A DNA stretch of 64,000 nt from Bacteroidales bacterium. Its GTDB lineage: Bacteria > Bacteroidota > Bacteroidia > Bacteroidales > UBA3663. How positions within the stretch are numbered: position 1 is the stretch's first letter; each line of letters begins with the position of its first letter. Below, in pieces: positions 44,151-53,007 of this stretch. The stretch is taken from contig JAFSKF010000053.1 in NCBI GenBank assembly GCA_017449065.1, positions 105,136-169,135 of the forward strand, in the 5' to 3' direction. Below the pieces are notes generated by a model. It was not told the origin of the DNA, did not search any database, and was given only the letters and a program-made list of their open reading frames with translations. Both the position numbers and the translations under genes were made by a program.

Positions 44151-45452
44151 ATGAGTAATATTGCAATTCGATTCGATCACGTGGGCAAGATGTACCAGCT
44201 CGGAGTAGTGGGTACAGGGACCTTGAGTAACGATATAAAGCGATGGTGGGTTACTTCTGTGCTTGGAAAAGAAGATCCGTTCTTGAAAATCGGTCAGACG
44301 AACGACCGTACGCAGAAGGCACAGAATAGTTTTGTATATGCTTTGCGCGATATCACATTTGATGTGCGCCAGGGAGATGTGGTCGGTATCATCGGCAAGA
44401 ATGGTGCCGGAAAATCTACCTTGCTAAAACTATTGAGTCGTATTACTGCTCCAACCACCGGAAGCATTAAGGCCCGAGGACGAATTGCCTCTTTGCTTGA
44501 GGTTGGCACAGGTTTCCATCCGGAACTGACAGGTCGTGAGAATATTTACATGAACGGTTCCATTATGGGTATGACCAAAAAGGAAATCGACAGTAAGTTG
44601 GATGAAATTATCGATTTCTCGGGTTGCGAGATGTACATAGATACTCCTGTGAAGCGTTATTCTTCGGGTATGTCTGTACGCTTGGGCTTCGCCGTTGCGG
44701 CCTTCTTGGAACCGGAGATTCTGGTCGTTGATGAGGTATTGGCAGTTGGCGATGCCGAATTTCAGAAGAAAGCTATCGGAAAGATGAATGATGTGGCGAC
44801 AAACAGCGGTCGCACTGTGCTTTTCGTGAGCCATAATATGTCGAGTGTCCGTTCACTTTGCAAAAGTGGCGTAGTCCTGAAGAACGGTATGGTTGAGATG
44901 ATCGGTACTGCTGATGAATGTGTCGATTTCTACATGGAAACAAGTATTGAAGATCTGGTAGATCATCTGGTTCTGACTGAGAAGAATCACCATCGCGGTT
45001 TTGCCCGAGAAGTGGAATATCGAGAGGTCCGGATGTTGAACAATGTGTCGGAAGTAGCCACTTACGAGCCTTTAGATTTCGAGGTTTCCCTGCATCGGAA
45101 TGTGGTTACTGCCGATCATGTGGTTTTGGGTATCTTCTTCGACAACAGTGCAGGTCAGCGTCTATCGGCTTCTTATACCAATCCGATTACATTGCCTTCT
45201 GAGAAGGAAGACTTCAAAGTCCACATTACGCTTCCCAATCATCAATTGGCAAAAGGTACCTACAACGTGAAATTTAATATATTGGATAGTTGGGACTATC
45301 AGGGAAAGCCTCGTGAATACGATTCTTGTGAGCGGTTGCTTAGTTTCGAGGTCAAGTACGTTGACCCTGCTCATAAGACCAATTTCGTATTCTGGCCCAT
45401 TCAGCATATGGGTAGCATTGCGATGAGGGGTACTACAGCAGAACTTTTATGA
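44151..45452 (+). CDS. ABC transporter ATP-binding protein (Wzt-like) with C-terminal glycan-binding domain
   Basis: A 433-residue protein. Walker A is IIGKNGAGKSTLLKLLSR (about 79-96), the signature is RYSSGMSVRLGFAVA, and Walker B is ILVVDEVLAVGDAEF with SHNMSSV after it. Residues about 265-430 form a Wzt-type beta-sandwich, which in this family binds the polysaccharide end. It powers export with the permease at 39735. Its stop overlaps the next gene by 4 bases (ATGA). Confidence 0.93.
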   Translation: MSNIAIRFDHVGKMYQLGVVGTGTLSNDIKRWWVTSVLGKEDPFLKIGQTNDRTQKAQNSFVYALRDITFDVRQGDVVGIIGKNGAGKSTLLKLLSRITAPTTGSIKARGRIASLLEVGTGFHPELTGRENIYMNGSIMGMTKKEIDSKLDEIIDFSGCEMYIDTPVKRYSSGMSVRLGFAVAAFLEPEILVVDEVLAVGDAEFQKKAIGKMNDVATNSGRTVLFVSHNMSSVRSLCKSGVVLKNGMVEMIGTADECVDFYMETSIEDLVDHLVLTEKNHHRGFAREVEYREVRMLNNVSEVATYEPLDFEVSLHRNVVTADHVVLGIFFDNSAGQRLSASYTNPITLPSEKEDFKVHITLPNHQLAKGTYNVKFNILDSWDYQGKPREYDSCERLLSFEVKYVDPAHKTNFVFWPIQHMGSIAMRGTTAELL

Positions 45453-46636
45453 AACTTCTTTGGAACCGACATACACGAGTATTCGTTCTATGGATGCTTC
45501 GCTGGTTTTATCCGGTAAAACAGGGGCGTGTCATGCTTGTGTCTTGGAATGGTGCCCAATATAACTGTAACCCGCGTGCTATAGCTGAAGCGATTGTGAA
45601 GGGCAAAAGCGCAATCCGGGTCTTTCGTCTTAACTATGCATTTGTCAACCCGGATAATTTTCCTGACGTGCCGGCTGCTATTCATAAAGTTCAGATTGGC
45701 TCTTTAGAATATTACCGTTTGCTTGCCACTTCTCAGTTTATAATCAGCAATATCCGTTTTGCGGGGTTGTATTTTCCGTATAAAAAACGGAAACAGTTAT
45801 ATATTCAAACCATGCATGGTGGACATGGTTTGAAACGTGTCGAAATGGATGCCGATCTCCCTGCCAGTTATCAGAAGAGTTTGTTGGAGGATGCGAGCAG
45901 GACTGATTTGATGATTTCTGATTCTCGGTTTTGGACTGAATTGGCGCATACAGCATTCCGGTTCCCCGGCGAAGTCCTTGAGGAAGGTCTGCCGCGTAAT
46001 GATGTATTTTTTTCGTCCGACGAGGACAAACTAATGATTCGTCGCAGGGTTCTTGAATATGTGGAACTGCCGGATGACGATTCCGAAATAAGGTTGTTAA
46101 TATACACTCCTACATTCCGTAATAATGGCCGTCGTGATGTGTATGGATTTGATGTGCGTCGTGTGACTGAAGCTATGACTAAGAGGTTCGGGGGTAAGTG
46201 GTTTGTTTTGGTCAGTTCTCATCCTAACATGCGGACTTACTACAAAGAGATTTATAATTTTTCAAATCCGGCACTCAAGGATGTCGGTATGTATCCAGAC
46301 TTACAGGATATCCTTATTTCCGGCGATGTGTGTATTACGGATTATTCATCAGCAGGTATGGAATTCTGTCTCACAGGTAGGCCCGTCTTCCTGTTGGCAC
46401 GTGATATGGGAGATTATGACCGGGGATTCTATTTCGACATGCACGCTCTTCCATGGTCATTGGCCGAGACAGATGATGAACTTATCCGAAATATCGAGTC
46501 GTTTGACGAAAAGGCATACAAGCAGAAACTTTCACAATTCAACGAAGATGTAATCGGACTCAATGAGACAGGTCATGCCTCCGAAGCAGTTATTAGTTGG
46601 ATGTTAAAGCATGTAGATGGTGCTAAATTCAATTAA
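45449..46636 (+). CDS. CDP-glycerol glycerophosphotransferase family protein
   Basis: A 395-residue protein of the TagB/TagF type. Family pieces are YIQTMHGGHGLKR (the usual TWHGxxxK site, with Gly-Gly-His here), LISDSRFWTEL, VLEEGLPRNDVFF, YTPTFRNNGRRDVYG and CITDYSSAGMEFCLTGRPVFLL. It should add glycerol-phosphate or another polyol-phosphate to the growing glycan. Membrane association is likely through the N-terminal basic, aromatic stretch. It is translationally coupled to the Wzt gene. Confidence 0.87.
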   Translation: MKLLWNRHTRVFVLWMLRWFYPVKQGRVMLVSWNGAQYNCNPRAIAEAIVKGKSAIRVFRLNYAFVNPDNFPDVPAAIHKVQIGSLEYYRLLATSQFIISNIRFAGLYFPYKKRKQLYIQTMHGGHGLKRVEMDADLPASYQKSLLEDASRTDLMISDSRFWTELAHTAFRFPGEVLEEGLPRNDVFFSSDEDKLMIRRRVLEYVELPDDDSEIRLLIYTPTFRNNGRRDVYGFDVRRVTEAMTKRFGGKWFVLVSSHPNMRTYYKEIYNFSNPALKDVGMYPDLQDILISGDVCITDYSSAGMEFCLTGRPVFLLARDMGDYDRGFYFDMHALPWSLAETDDELIRNIESFDEKAYKQKLSQFNEDVIGLNETGHASEAVISWMLKHVDGAKFN

Positions 46637-46719
46637 GAGTGATTCTTAATCTTCTCATAGTGAGCATTAATTGAATGTTGATTTTTGTGGCATCTTCGCT
46701 GTAACAAAAACAAATTGGG

Positions 46720-48120
46720 ATGAAAGATTTCAAAGAGATGTTGAACCAGACAGAAGGTAGGCGTATTGAATTCAAGGCAACATTACCTTCGAACTCGGAT
46801 ATTGCTAAGACTGCTGTCGCGTTTGCCAACGATGCAGGAGGTGAAATATATATCGGTGTTTCAGATAACCCGAGGGAAGTTGTCGGCATAGAGGAGGATG
46901 ATCTGTTCCGCATGGAAGAGCAGGTCAGCAATGCCATCTACGATCGTTGCTACCCGGCCATTTTGCCGGAGATTTCTTTCATTACGGTAGAAGATAAGCA
47001 TTTAATAAGGGTTTTGATTTACAGAGGCAATCAACCTCCCTACCATTTGAAGGCCGAAGGAAAGCGCAATGGCACGTATATTCGCGTCGGTTCTTCTAAT
47101 CGGTTGGCCGATGAAGAGATTATTCTCGATTTGGAACGCCGACGCAGAAATATTTCTTTTGATAGCGAGATCTTTTTTGAAAAGACTATATCCGAGTTGA
47201 ATATCAATAGTTTTAAACGCCTTTTCAAAGATAAGACGCAAGAGGATCTTGATATACCGACTTTGCGGAAGTTGAATTTAGTTAAGGAGTCGCAGGGTAG
47301 TTTATATCCGACAAATGCGTTGATTTTGCTGTCTGATGATCCAATACGTTCGGAGTTTTTCCCAAATGCGAAGATAGAATGTGCCCGTTTCAAAGGAACC
47401 ACCTCGGAAGTCTTTATTGATCAGAAAGCGATAGATATGGAAGTAGCAGAACAATCAGAAGCAGCATATGTTTTCGTGTTGCGACACATCAATCAGTCTG
47501 CCTGGTACGAAGAAGGAAGTATCTATACTAAGCGTCGATGGGAGTATCCAATTAATGCTATTCGAGAGGTGATACGAAACGCTGTTGTGCATCGGAATTA
47601 TGCTCTTTCCGGCAAAGATATTAAGGTGGCAATCTATGATGATATGGTTGAGGTGACGAGTCCCGGATTACTGCCTCCCTCCATTGATTATGCTATGATG
47701 GAGAGCCGGCAGTCGGATGCTCCCAATAAGGTGTTAGCTCCAGTTTTCAAGCATCTTGGGATGATTGACCAATGGGGTAATGGTCTTAAACTTATTTCTG
47801 CGGAATTAAAAGAATATCCGAATGTAGAATTGAAGTGGAAGAATGTCGGGATGTCCTTTCAAGTACAATTCATTTTCATAGGCGATGAAGGAAAAGGTGA
47901 CGTGAAAGGTGACGTGAAAGGTGACGTGAAAGGTGATATAGAAGCTGTTATTTTAGAGATAAGGAAGAATTCATCAGTTACTATACCTCAATTATCTCAA
48001 ATATTAAATTTTAGTAGCAGCAAATGTGATAGAATTCTGGCAAAACTTCGCGAGCGAGGTGTAATAACCCGTCAGGGTGGACGAAAGAATGGTTATTGGG
48101 TTATTAACGACCCCGAGTAA
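46720..48120 (+). CDS. AlbA_2 / HATPase_c_4 putative regulator
   Basis: A 466-residue protein. Residues about 5-135 are an AlbA_2 (Schlafen-type) domain: EGRRIEFKATLPS, AFANDAGGEIYIGV and GTYIRVGSSNRLADE. Residues about 245-390 are an HATPase_c_4 domain (IREVIRNAVVHRNYALSG, EVTSPGLLPPS, DQWGNGLKLI). A run of GDVK units at about 393-406 leads to a winged helix (SQILNFSSSKCDRILAKLRERGVI). It is thought to be a transcription regulator or nucleic-acid-binding accessory protein. It lies alone between a transferase and a GT2 gene. Confidence 0.85.
   Translation: MKDFKEMLNQTEGRRIEFKATLPSNSDIAKTAVAFANDAGGEIYIGVSDNPREVVGIEEDDLFRMEEQVSNAIYDRCYPAILPEISFITVEDKHLIRVLIYRGNQPPYHLKAEGKRNGTYIRVGSSNRLADEEIILDLERRRRNISFDSEIFFEKTISELNINSFKRLFKDKTQEDLDIPTLRKLNLVKESQGSLYPTNALILLSDDPIRSEFFPNAKIECARFKGTTSEVFIDQKAIDMEVAEQSEAAYVFVLRHINQSAWYEEGSIYTKRRWEYPINAIREVIRNAVVHRNYALSGKDIKVAIYDDMVEVTSPGLLPPSIDYAMMESRQSDAPNKVLAPVFKHLGMIDQWGNGLKLISAELKEYPNVELKWKNVGMSFQVQFIFIGDEGKGDVKGDVKGDVKGDIEAVILEIRKNSSVTIPQLSQILNFSSSKCDRILAKLRERGVITRQGGRKNGYWVINDPE
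47896..47937 (+). repeat. 12-bp tandem repeat encoding GDVK units
   Basis: GGTGACGTGAAA three times exactly (47896-47931) plus a partial fourth. It forms a linker between the ATPase-like and winged-helix domains and keeps frame at any copy number. Confidence 0.88.
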
Positions 48121-48142
48121 TTCTCCTTCTTACTAATAAGCA

Positions 48143-49054
48143 ATGGACATCAGCATTATCATCCCAGTTTATAACGTTGCTTCATACATTGAGGCCTGTA
48201 TGCAAAGTATTTGCAAGCAGACCTTCAAAGGAAGCTTTGAGGTGATTGTGGTGGACGATTGTGGCACCGACAATAGCATTGTGCGGGCTGAACAGATTCT
48301 GAAGACAGAGTTGCCGGATTGTGCTACATATCAGATTCTCCATCATGAACGCAACCGGGGATTAAGTGCTGCACGCAATACAGGAGATGAAGTATCACAG
48401 GGAAAATACACGCTTTATGTCGATAGCGACGATCAGCTGACATCTGTTTGCTTGGAGAAACTGTTTGAAAAAGCAGAGAAGACAGGTGCGGATCTGACTT
48501 ATGGTGCCTATGAAACATTTTCCGTTGAGCATTCGGAAGGAATCCAAGTCTTCCAAGGTCCATACATTATGGCCTGGAACAAACTGATTCGAAAAGATTT
48601 TCTGCAAAAGAATCATATCGGTTTCGTGGAAGGTTTGGTGCATGAGGATAATCCGTGGAGCTTTGAAGTGAAGGTTCGCAAGCCTATTACAGCGGTAGTT
48701 GAAGAGGTGACATACCGATATCTGATTCGCGAGAACTCGTTGCAGACGAGTAAGGATTATACAAAACATTTTGACGCTTATTGCCAAATTTTGAAGGAAT
48801 ACAGCCGCATCATATATAGTTTGGATTCTCAAGATGCAGTCCATAGATATATCTATTACCTGGAGCAGCAGAAAGCCTTGTTTTTTGCCACTACTATGGA
48901 AAAAGGCACAACGGAGCAATTGCATCAGCTTTATGAGCTGATCCGTTCCATAGGTCCTATCCCTAAATGTTCAAAACCCGATTTCCATTACTATCTTCCC
49001 ACCATTTTTGGTTTTTGTGCGTATAAGAAGTTTCATAAGTATCATTTGTGCTAA
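48143..49054 (+). CDS. family 2 glycosyltransferase
   Basis: A 303-residue GT-A enzyme. The N-terminus reads ISIIIPVYNVASYIEACMQS, followed by EVIVVDDCGTDNS, NRGLSAARNTG and the metal-binding YVDSDDQL (DxD) near 95-101. It transfers a sugar from a nucleotide donor during glycan assembly on the cytoplasmic side. Donor and acceptor cannot be told from the sequence. No helix for membrane anchoring is seen. Confidence 0.92.
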   Translation: MDISIIIPVYNVASYIEACMQSICKQTFKGSFEVIVVDDCGTDNSIVRAEQILKTELPDCATYQILHHERNRGLSAARNTGDEVSQGKYTLYVDSDDQLTSVCLEKLFEKAEKTGADLTYGAYETFSVEHSEGIQVFQGPYIMAWNKLIRKDFLQKNHIGFVEGLVHEDNPWSFEVKVRKPITAVVEEVTYRYLIRENSLQTSKDYTKHFDAYCQILKEYSRIIYSLDSQDAVHRYIYYLEQQKALFFATTMEKGTTEQLHQLYELIRSIGPIPKCSKPDFHYYLPTIFGFCAYKKFHKYHLC

Positions 49055-49250
49055 GGGGGTAGCTTGAATGAAATTTGAAAGATGAATTTCACAGATAGAA
49101 TTCAAGAATTTGTTATGTGGTCTTTTTGAAGCAAACACCAACCAGCCAAGCTTCATGTCTGCAGTTTTTACCGGAGAATGTCATTCAACTATGCTAAGTT
49201 GCTATAAAGTATAACTTGTAATTATGGAGAGAGTAATAGCCGATTGACAT

Positions 49251-50033
49251 ATGAATCAGGAAAAGATTATTGCGTTTGATCGTCTTGCAAAACAGTATGG
49301 AGAGGTATTCTCTACACGTATGGCCGTTGAGGATTATATGGAGTATAACGAAATATTGTTCTCCTGCCACAGTTGCGGCATTGAGGGAAATACGTTTACG
49401 GTCAACGACACGAAGGTCTTGAAAGAAAAGGGGCTGGATATGATACCTCAAGGAAGGACCCTGTTCGAAGCCTTTGAGATACTTGACCATTTTCGGGCTT
49501 ATGAGGAAATGGTCAGGACGGTAGAGGCTCCTTTGACGGAAGAATATGTTAAGCATTTGCATTTCCTGCTTACGGAACATACCATCAGCTATCGCCATAA
49601 GGGGGCTAAACCTGGAGAATATACTGAGTTCGATATGTGTGCCGGTGAAACGGTTTTCGGCGAACACGAAAAACTCATAGCACGCGTGCCGGAATTGCTG
49701 CGTTCCACCCTGTTGGCTTTACAAGACAAACGATGGCATCCAATGGAGGTCGCAGCTCGCTTTCATGGACATTTTGAGTGGCTGCATCCATTTCGAGATG
49801 GCAATGGACGCATTGGTCGTCTTCTGGTAAATAAGCTTTTGCTGCAAAATAATTTGCCGATCCTCATTATTCCTGTTGAGCAGCGGCCGGTCTATCTTGA
49901 GTGTATGAAACTTTTCAGAGAGAATGCAGAGCCACTGGTCGATTTCTTCTTCAATACAGCCATTGTCCGTATGGAGAGAGAAATAGAACAGAAGCGAATA
50001 GCGGGTGAAGAGCTGAATTCCGGTTTGTTGTAA
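49251..50033 (+). CDS. Fic-domain protein with N-terminal inhibitory motif
   Basis: A 260-residue protein. The Fic active-site motif HPFRDGNGRIGR (about 180-191) is canonical, so AMP or other nucleotide transfer is expected. An N-terminal SCGIEGN segment (about 41-47) fits the (S/T)xxxE(G/N) auto-inhibitory helix, making it a class II Fic protein regulated in cis. No antitoxin gene lies beside it. It sits with other accessory genes among the sugar genes. The 196-base gap before it holds nothing recognised. Confidence 0.88.
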   Translation: MNQEKIIAFDRLAKQYGEVFSTRMAVEDYMEYNEILFSCHSCGIEGNTFTVNDTKVLKEKGLDMIPQGRTLFEAFEILDHFRAYEEMVRTVEAPLTEEYVKHLHFLLTEHTISYRHKGAKPGEYTEFDMCAGETVFGEHEKLIARVPELLRSTLLALQDKRWHPMEVAARFHGHFEWLHPFRDGNGRIGRLLVNKLLLQNNLPILIIPVEQRPVYLECMKLFRENAEPLVDFFFNTAIVRMEREIEQKRIAGEELNSGLL

Positions 50034-50262
50034 ATTGTTCTATCAGATATTTTTCAGTCAAGACATCGTTCATTACATTGGTGGAAAGAATTTTTGAATT
50101 GGCGGTTGCCATAAATAGTTTTTTGTGCTTCTTATAAACTTTGATTTACAAAAATAGGGAAATTCTGGCGCAACCGACAAACTGGCACACCGGACATTAT
50201 GATAGTGGAAGGAATATCTGAAATGGAAGCTGCTGTAAATTGAAAATCTTTACTTAGAGGTT

Positions 50263-51840
50263 ATGCATAACGAAATAAAACGTTTGCCGATAGGCATACA
50301 GAATTTTGAAAGTTTACGCAGAGACGGTTATTTGTATGTAGACAAAACCGCTTATGTATATGAATTGATAGATAAGGGCAGGTACTATTTTTTGTCACGA
50401 CCCCGCCGTTTTGGCAAATCATTGCTGATATCGACATTCAAATCGTACTTTGAAGGAAAGCGCGAACTATTTGACGGGCTTGCTATAGCCAATAAAGTGA
50501 CGGAATGGTTGTCGTATCCAGTTTTATATATGGATCTCAATACTGGTAACTATGTTAATTCCGAAGCCTTGGACAAAAGACTGGACGAAACTTTATCTGT
50601 TTGGGAGTCACAGTATGCTACCGAACGGAAAGATTTGACTTTCGGCATGAGATTTGAGAAAGTTATAGAAGCCGCATACAAGAAAACCGGATTGAGAGCC
50701 GTTATCTTGGTAGATGAGTATGACAAACCCATATTGCAGGCCATAGGCAACCCGGAATTGCAGGATGAATATCGCTGTACATTGAAAGGATTTTATGGGG
50801 CTTTGAAATCGATGGACGGTTATATCAAGTTTGCACTATTGACTGGAGTAACCAAAATCGGGAAGGTGAGCGTTTTCAGCGACTTGAATAATCTGAACGA
50901 TATTTCCATGGATCGGCCCTATTGCAGCATCTGCGGCATTACCGAACAGGAATTGCACGATAACTTTCAGAATTACGTTCCGGCATTGGCGGAAAGCAAT
51001 GCCATAGGTATGGAGGAGTGTTATCATCGTTTGAGGCAGATGTATGACGGTTACCATTTCCGTCAGAATACAGAGGGTGTTTATAATCCATTCAGTCTTC
51101 TGAACGCATTGTCAAAAGGAGAGTTCGGCAGTTATTGGTTTGAGACCGGCACACCAAGCTATCTGGTAGAGCTTCTGCAACGCTATGATTATAATTTGGA
51201 GAGTATGTCGAAAGCTGAAGTTACAGCCGATGTGCTTAACAGTATTGATTCAGAATCGACGAATCCTATTCCGGTAATCTATCAGAGTGGATATCTGACC
51301 ATCAAAGGTTACAAACCCGAGTTCAAAAAATATCTCTTGGGTTTTCCAAACGAAGAAGTTGAAGAAGGGTTCATCAATTACTTGCAGCCCTATTATTTGT
51401 CGCGGGCAAATGAAAAATCGGTTTTTGACATAGAAAAATTTGTAGAAGATGTTAGAAAAGGTCAGCCGGAACAATTCTGCCGACGGCTTAAATCTCTATT
51501 TGCTGATACACCTTACGAATTGGTCAGGAATTTGGAGAATCATTACCAGAATATCGTATGGGTGGTTTTCAAATTGATGGGATTCTATACACAGGCAGAA
51601 TATCATACAAGTGATGGTCGTATTGACTTATTAATTACGACAAATGATTATCGCTATGTGATGGAATTCAAATTAGGTGGCACTGCTGAGGCAGCATTGC
51701 AGCAAATCAAGGACAAGCAGTACGCGATTCCTTTTGCTATGGACGAAAAGAAAACGTTTCTTATTGGAATGAACTTTGAAAACAAGACTCGGAATATTGA
51801 CAAGTATCAGATAGAACCGATTTCTTGGAGTTCGGAGTAA
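50263..51840 (+). CDS. AAA-ATPase_like / PD-(D/E)XK nuclease fusion protein
   Basis: A 525-residue protein. The AAA-ATPase_like domain starts PIGIQNFESLRRDGYLYVDK, with Walker A RPRRFGKSLLIS (about 46-57) and Walker B VILVDEYDKPIL. The C-terminus is a PDDEXK_9 (DUF1703) domain with GRIDLLI (about 451-457) and VMEFKLGGTAE (about 466-476) as the D and ExK motifs. These genes are abundant and mobile in Bacteroidota, and their function is not settled. A dead fragment of a relative lies at 43764, and its own 3' end is duplicated just downstream. Confidence 0.88.
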   Translation: MHNEIKRLPIGIQNFESLRRDGYLYVDKTAYVYELIDKGRYYFLSRPRRFGKSLLISTFKSYFEGKRELFDGLAIANKVTEWLSYPVLYMDLNTGNYVNSEALDKRLDETLSVWESQYATERKDLTFGMRFEKVIEAAYKKTGLRAVILVDEYDKPILQAIGNPELQDEYRCTLKGFYGALKSMDGYIKFALLTGVTKIGKVSVFSDLNNLNDISMDRPYCSICGITEQELHDNFQNYVPALAESNAIGMEECYHRLRQMYDGYHFRQNTEGVYNPFSLLNALSKGEFGSYWFETGTPSYLVELLQRYDYNLESMSKAEVTADVLNSIDSESTNPIPVIYQSGYLTIKGYKPEFKKYLLGFPNEEVEEGFINYLQPYYLSRANEKSVFDIEKFVEDVRKGQPEQFCRRLKSLFADTPYELVRNLENHYQNIVWVVFKLMGFYTQAEYHTSDGRIDLLITTNDYRYVMEFKLGGTAEAALQQIKDKQYAIPFAMDEKKTFLIGMNFENKTRNIDKYQIEPISWSSE

Positions 51841-51975
51841 CCGCCGACAAAATATTTTTCATTTCTAACACTCTGGAGATGCTGCCGACTCTTTAGAAAC
51901 GATTTCCTGGGATTCGGAGTAGCCGCCGACAAATTTTTTTTCATTTCTCGCACTCCAGAGTTGCTGCCGACTCTG
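51818..51975 (+). repeat. imperfect direct repeat duplicating the ATPase gene 3' end
   Basis: Copy 1 at 51818-51893 and copy 2 at 51900-51975 (period 82) share CGATTTC.TGG, TTCGGAGTA, CCGCCGACAAA, TTTTTCATTTCT and GCTGCCGACTCT. Copy 1 contains the last codons and stop of the ATPase gene; copy 2 reads the same end (ISWDSE, stop). It marks a lost second gene copy or a recombination event. A further TCGGCGCGAG pair lies at about 51976 and 52017. Confidence 0.8.
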
Positions 51976-52092
51976 TCGGCGCGAGGTCCGGAAGATTTGA
52001 AACGTTTCCCCGAGAATCGGCGCGAGATAAAATGAAAAAGAAATAGAATCTTATCTGTCAGATTCATCCCTTATGGTTATTTTTGTATTTTC

Positions 52093-52806
52093 ATGCCTTC
52101 TCCATTAATTTCCGTCATCACCGTCTGCTACAATGCAGCCTCTTTGATTGAAGAGACTATACAATCCGTATTAGGCCAGGATTATCCGAATTTGGAGTAC
52201 CTGATTATCGACGGAGCATCAACTGACGGCACCTTGGATATTATAAAGAAATATGCCGATAGAGTAAAATTTGTGAGCGAACCCGATAAGGGCATCTACG
52301 ACGCGATGAATAAAGGGTTGAAACTGGCTCAGGGGGAATGGGTGAACTTTATGAATGCCGGAGACACTTTTGCAGATTGTAACGTCGTTTCGGATGTTTT
52401 TGAAAACAGAGAACTGCCTGCAAATGTGCAAGTGATTATCGGAACGACATACGATGTTTATTCGGATCGTCGTGTATTGCGTCCTCTTCAGCCTGTCGAT
52501 GAGATAGCCATGTATATTCCGTTCTGTCATCAGTCTTCATTTACCCGCATTGGTACTGACAACCATTGGTCTTTCGATACAACTTATAAGATGGCAGCAG
52601 ACTATAATTTGTTCTATAATATTTGGGAACGATATGGCGCCGAGGCATTCCTCCAGCTTGATATGCCTGTCGCATGCTATAGAATGGAAGGGTCTACGTC
52701 TTATGTTAATATGCACCGTACCAAAGGAGAATATCTTCATATACGTTCCCGACACCGTAATCTGCAGTGGTGGAAGGAATGGCTGAAGTGGCATTTTCGG
52801 AAATAA
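52093..52806 (+). CDS. family 2 glycosyltransferase (short type)
   Basis: A 237-residue enzyme: ISVITVCYNAASLIEETIQS, EYLIIDGASTDGTLDII, VSEPDKGIYDAMNKGLKLAQG and the VNFMNAGDTF metal site. The CHQSSF segment with MAADYNLFYNIW downstream matches colanic-acid type GT2 enzymes. Sugar specificity cannot be inferred. The intergenic stretch after it to 53007 (about 200 bases) shows nothing recognisable. Confidence 0.92.
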   Translation: MPSPLISVITVCYNAASLIEETIQSVLGQDYPNLEYLIIDGASTDGTLDIIKKYADRVKFVSEPDKGIYDAMNKGLKLAQGEWVNFMNAGDTFADCNVVSDVFENRELPANVQVIIGTTYDVYSDRRVLRPLQPVDEIAMYIPFCHQSSFTRIGTDNHWSFDTTYKMAADYNLFYNIWERYGAEAFLQLDMPVACYRMEGSTSYVNMHRTKGEYLHIRSRHRNLQWWKEWLKWHFRK

Positions 52807-53007
52807 ATGACTAATAGTTATCGATTTATAAGGAAATCTGGTAGAGATTGTCAATTCGCGTGAAGTTGTCAAACGAAAGAGAGAATAGTTTCCTTTTTTT
52901 TCGAGAGATTGTTGTTTGTGGACGATTCTGGCAGAGAGTCTCTGTTGGGCAGTTGTGGATGAAATTTGGGACAAAACAATCGAGTGACTGGATGATGTCT
53001 TTTCAAT

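Noticed and set aside
50034..50262. Remnant gene before the AAA/nuclease gene
   Set aside because: A short frame with a few protein-like codons is present, but nothing matches a family I recognise; treated as plain intergenic sequence.
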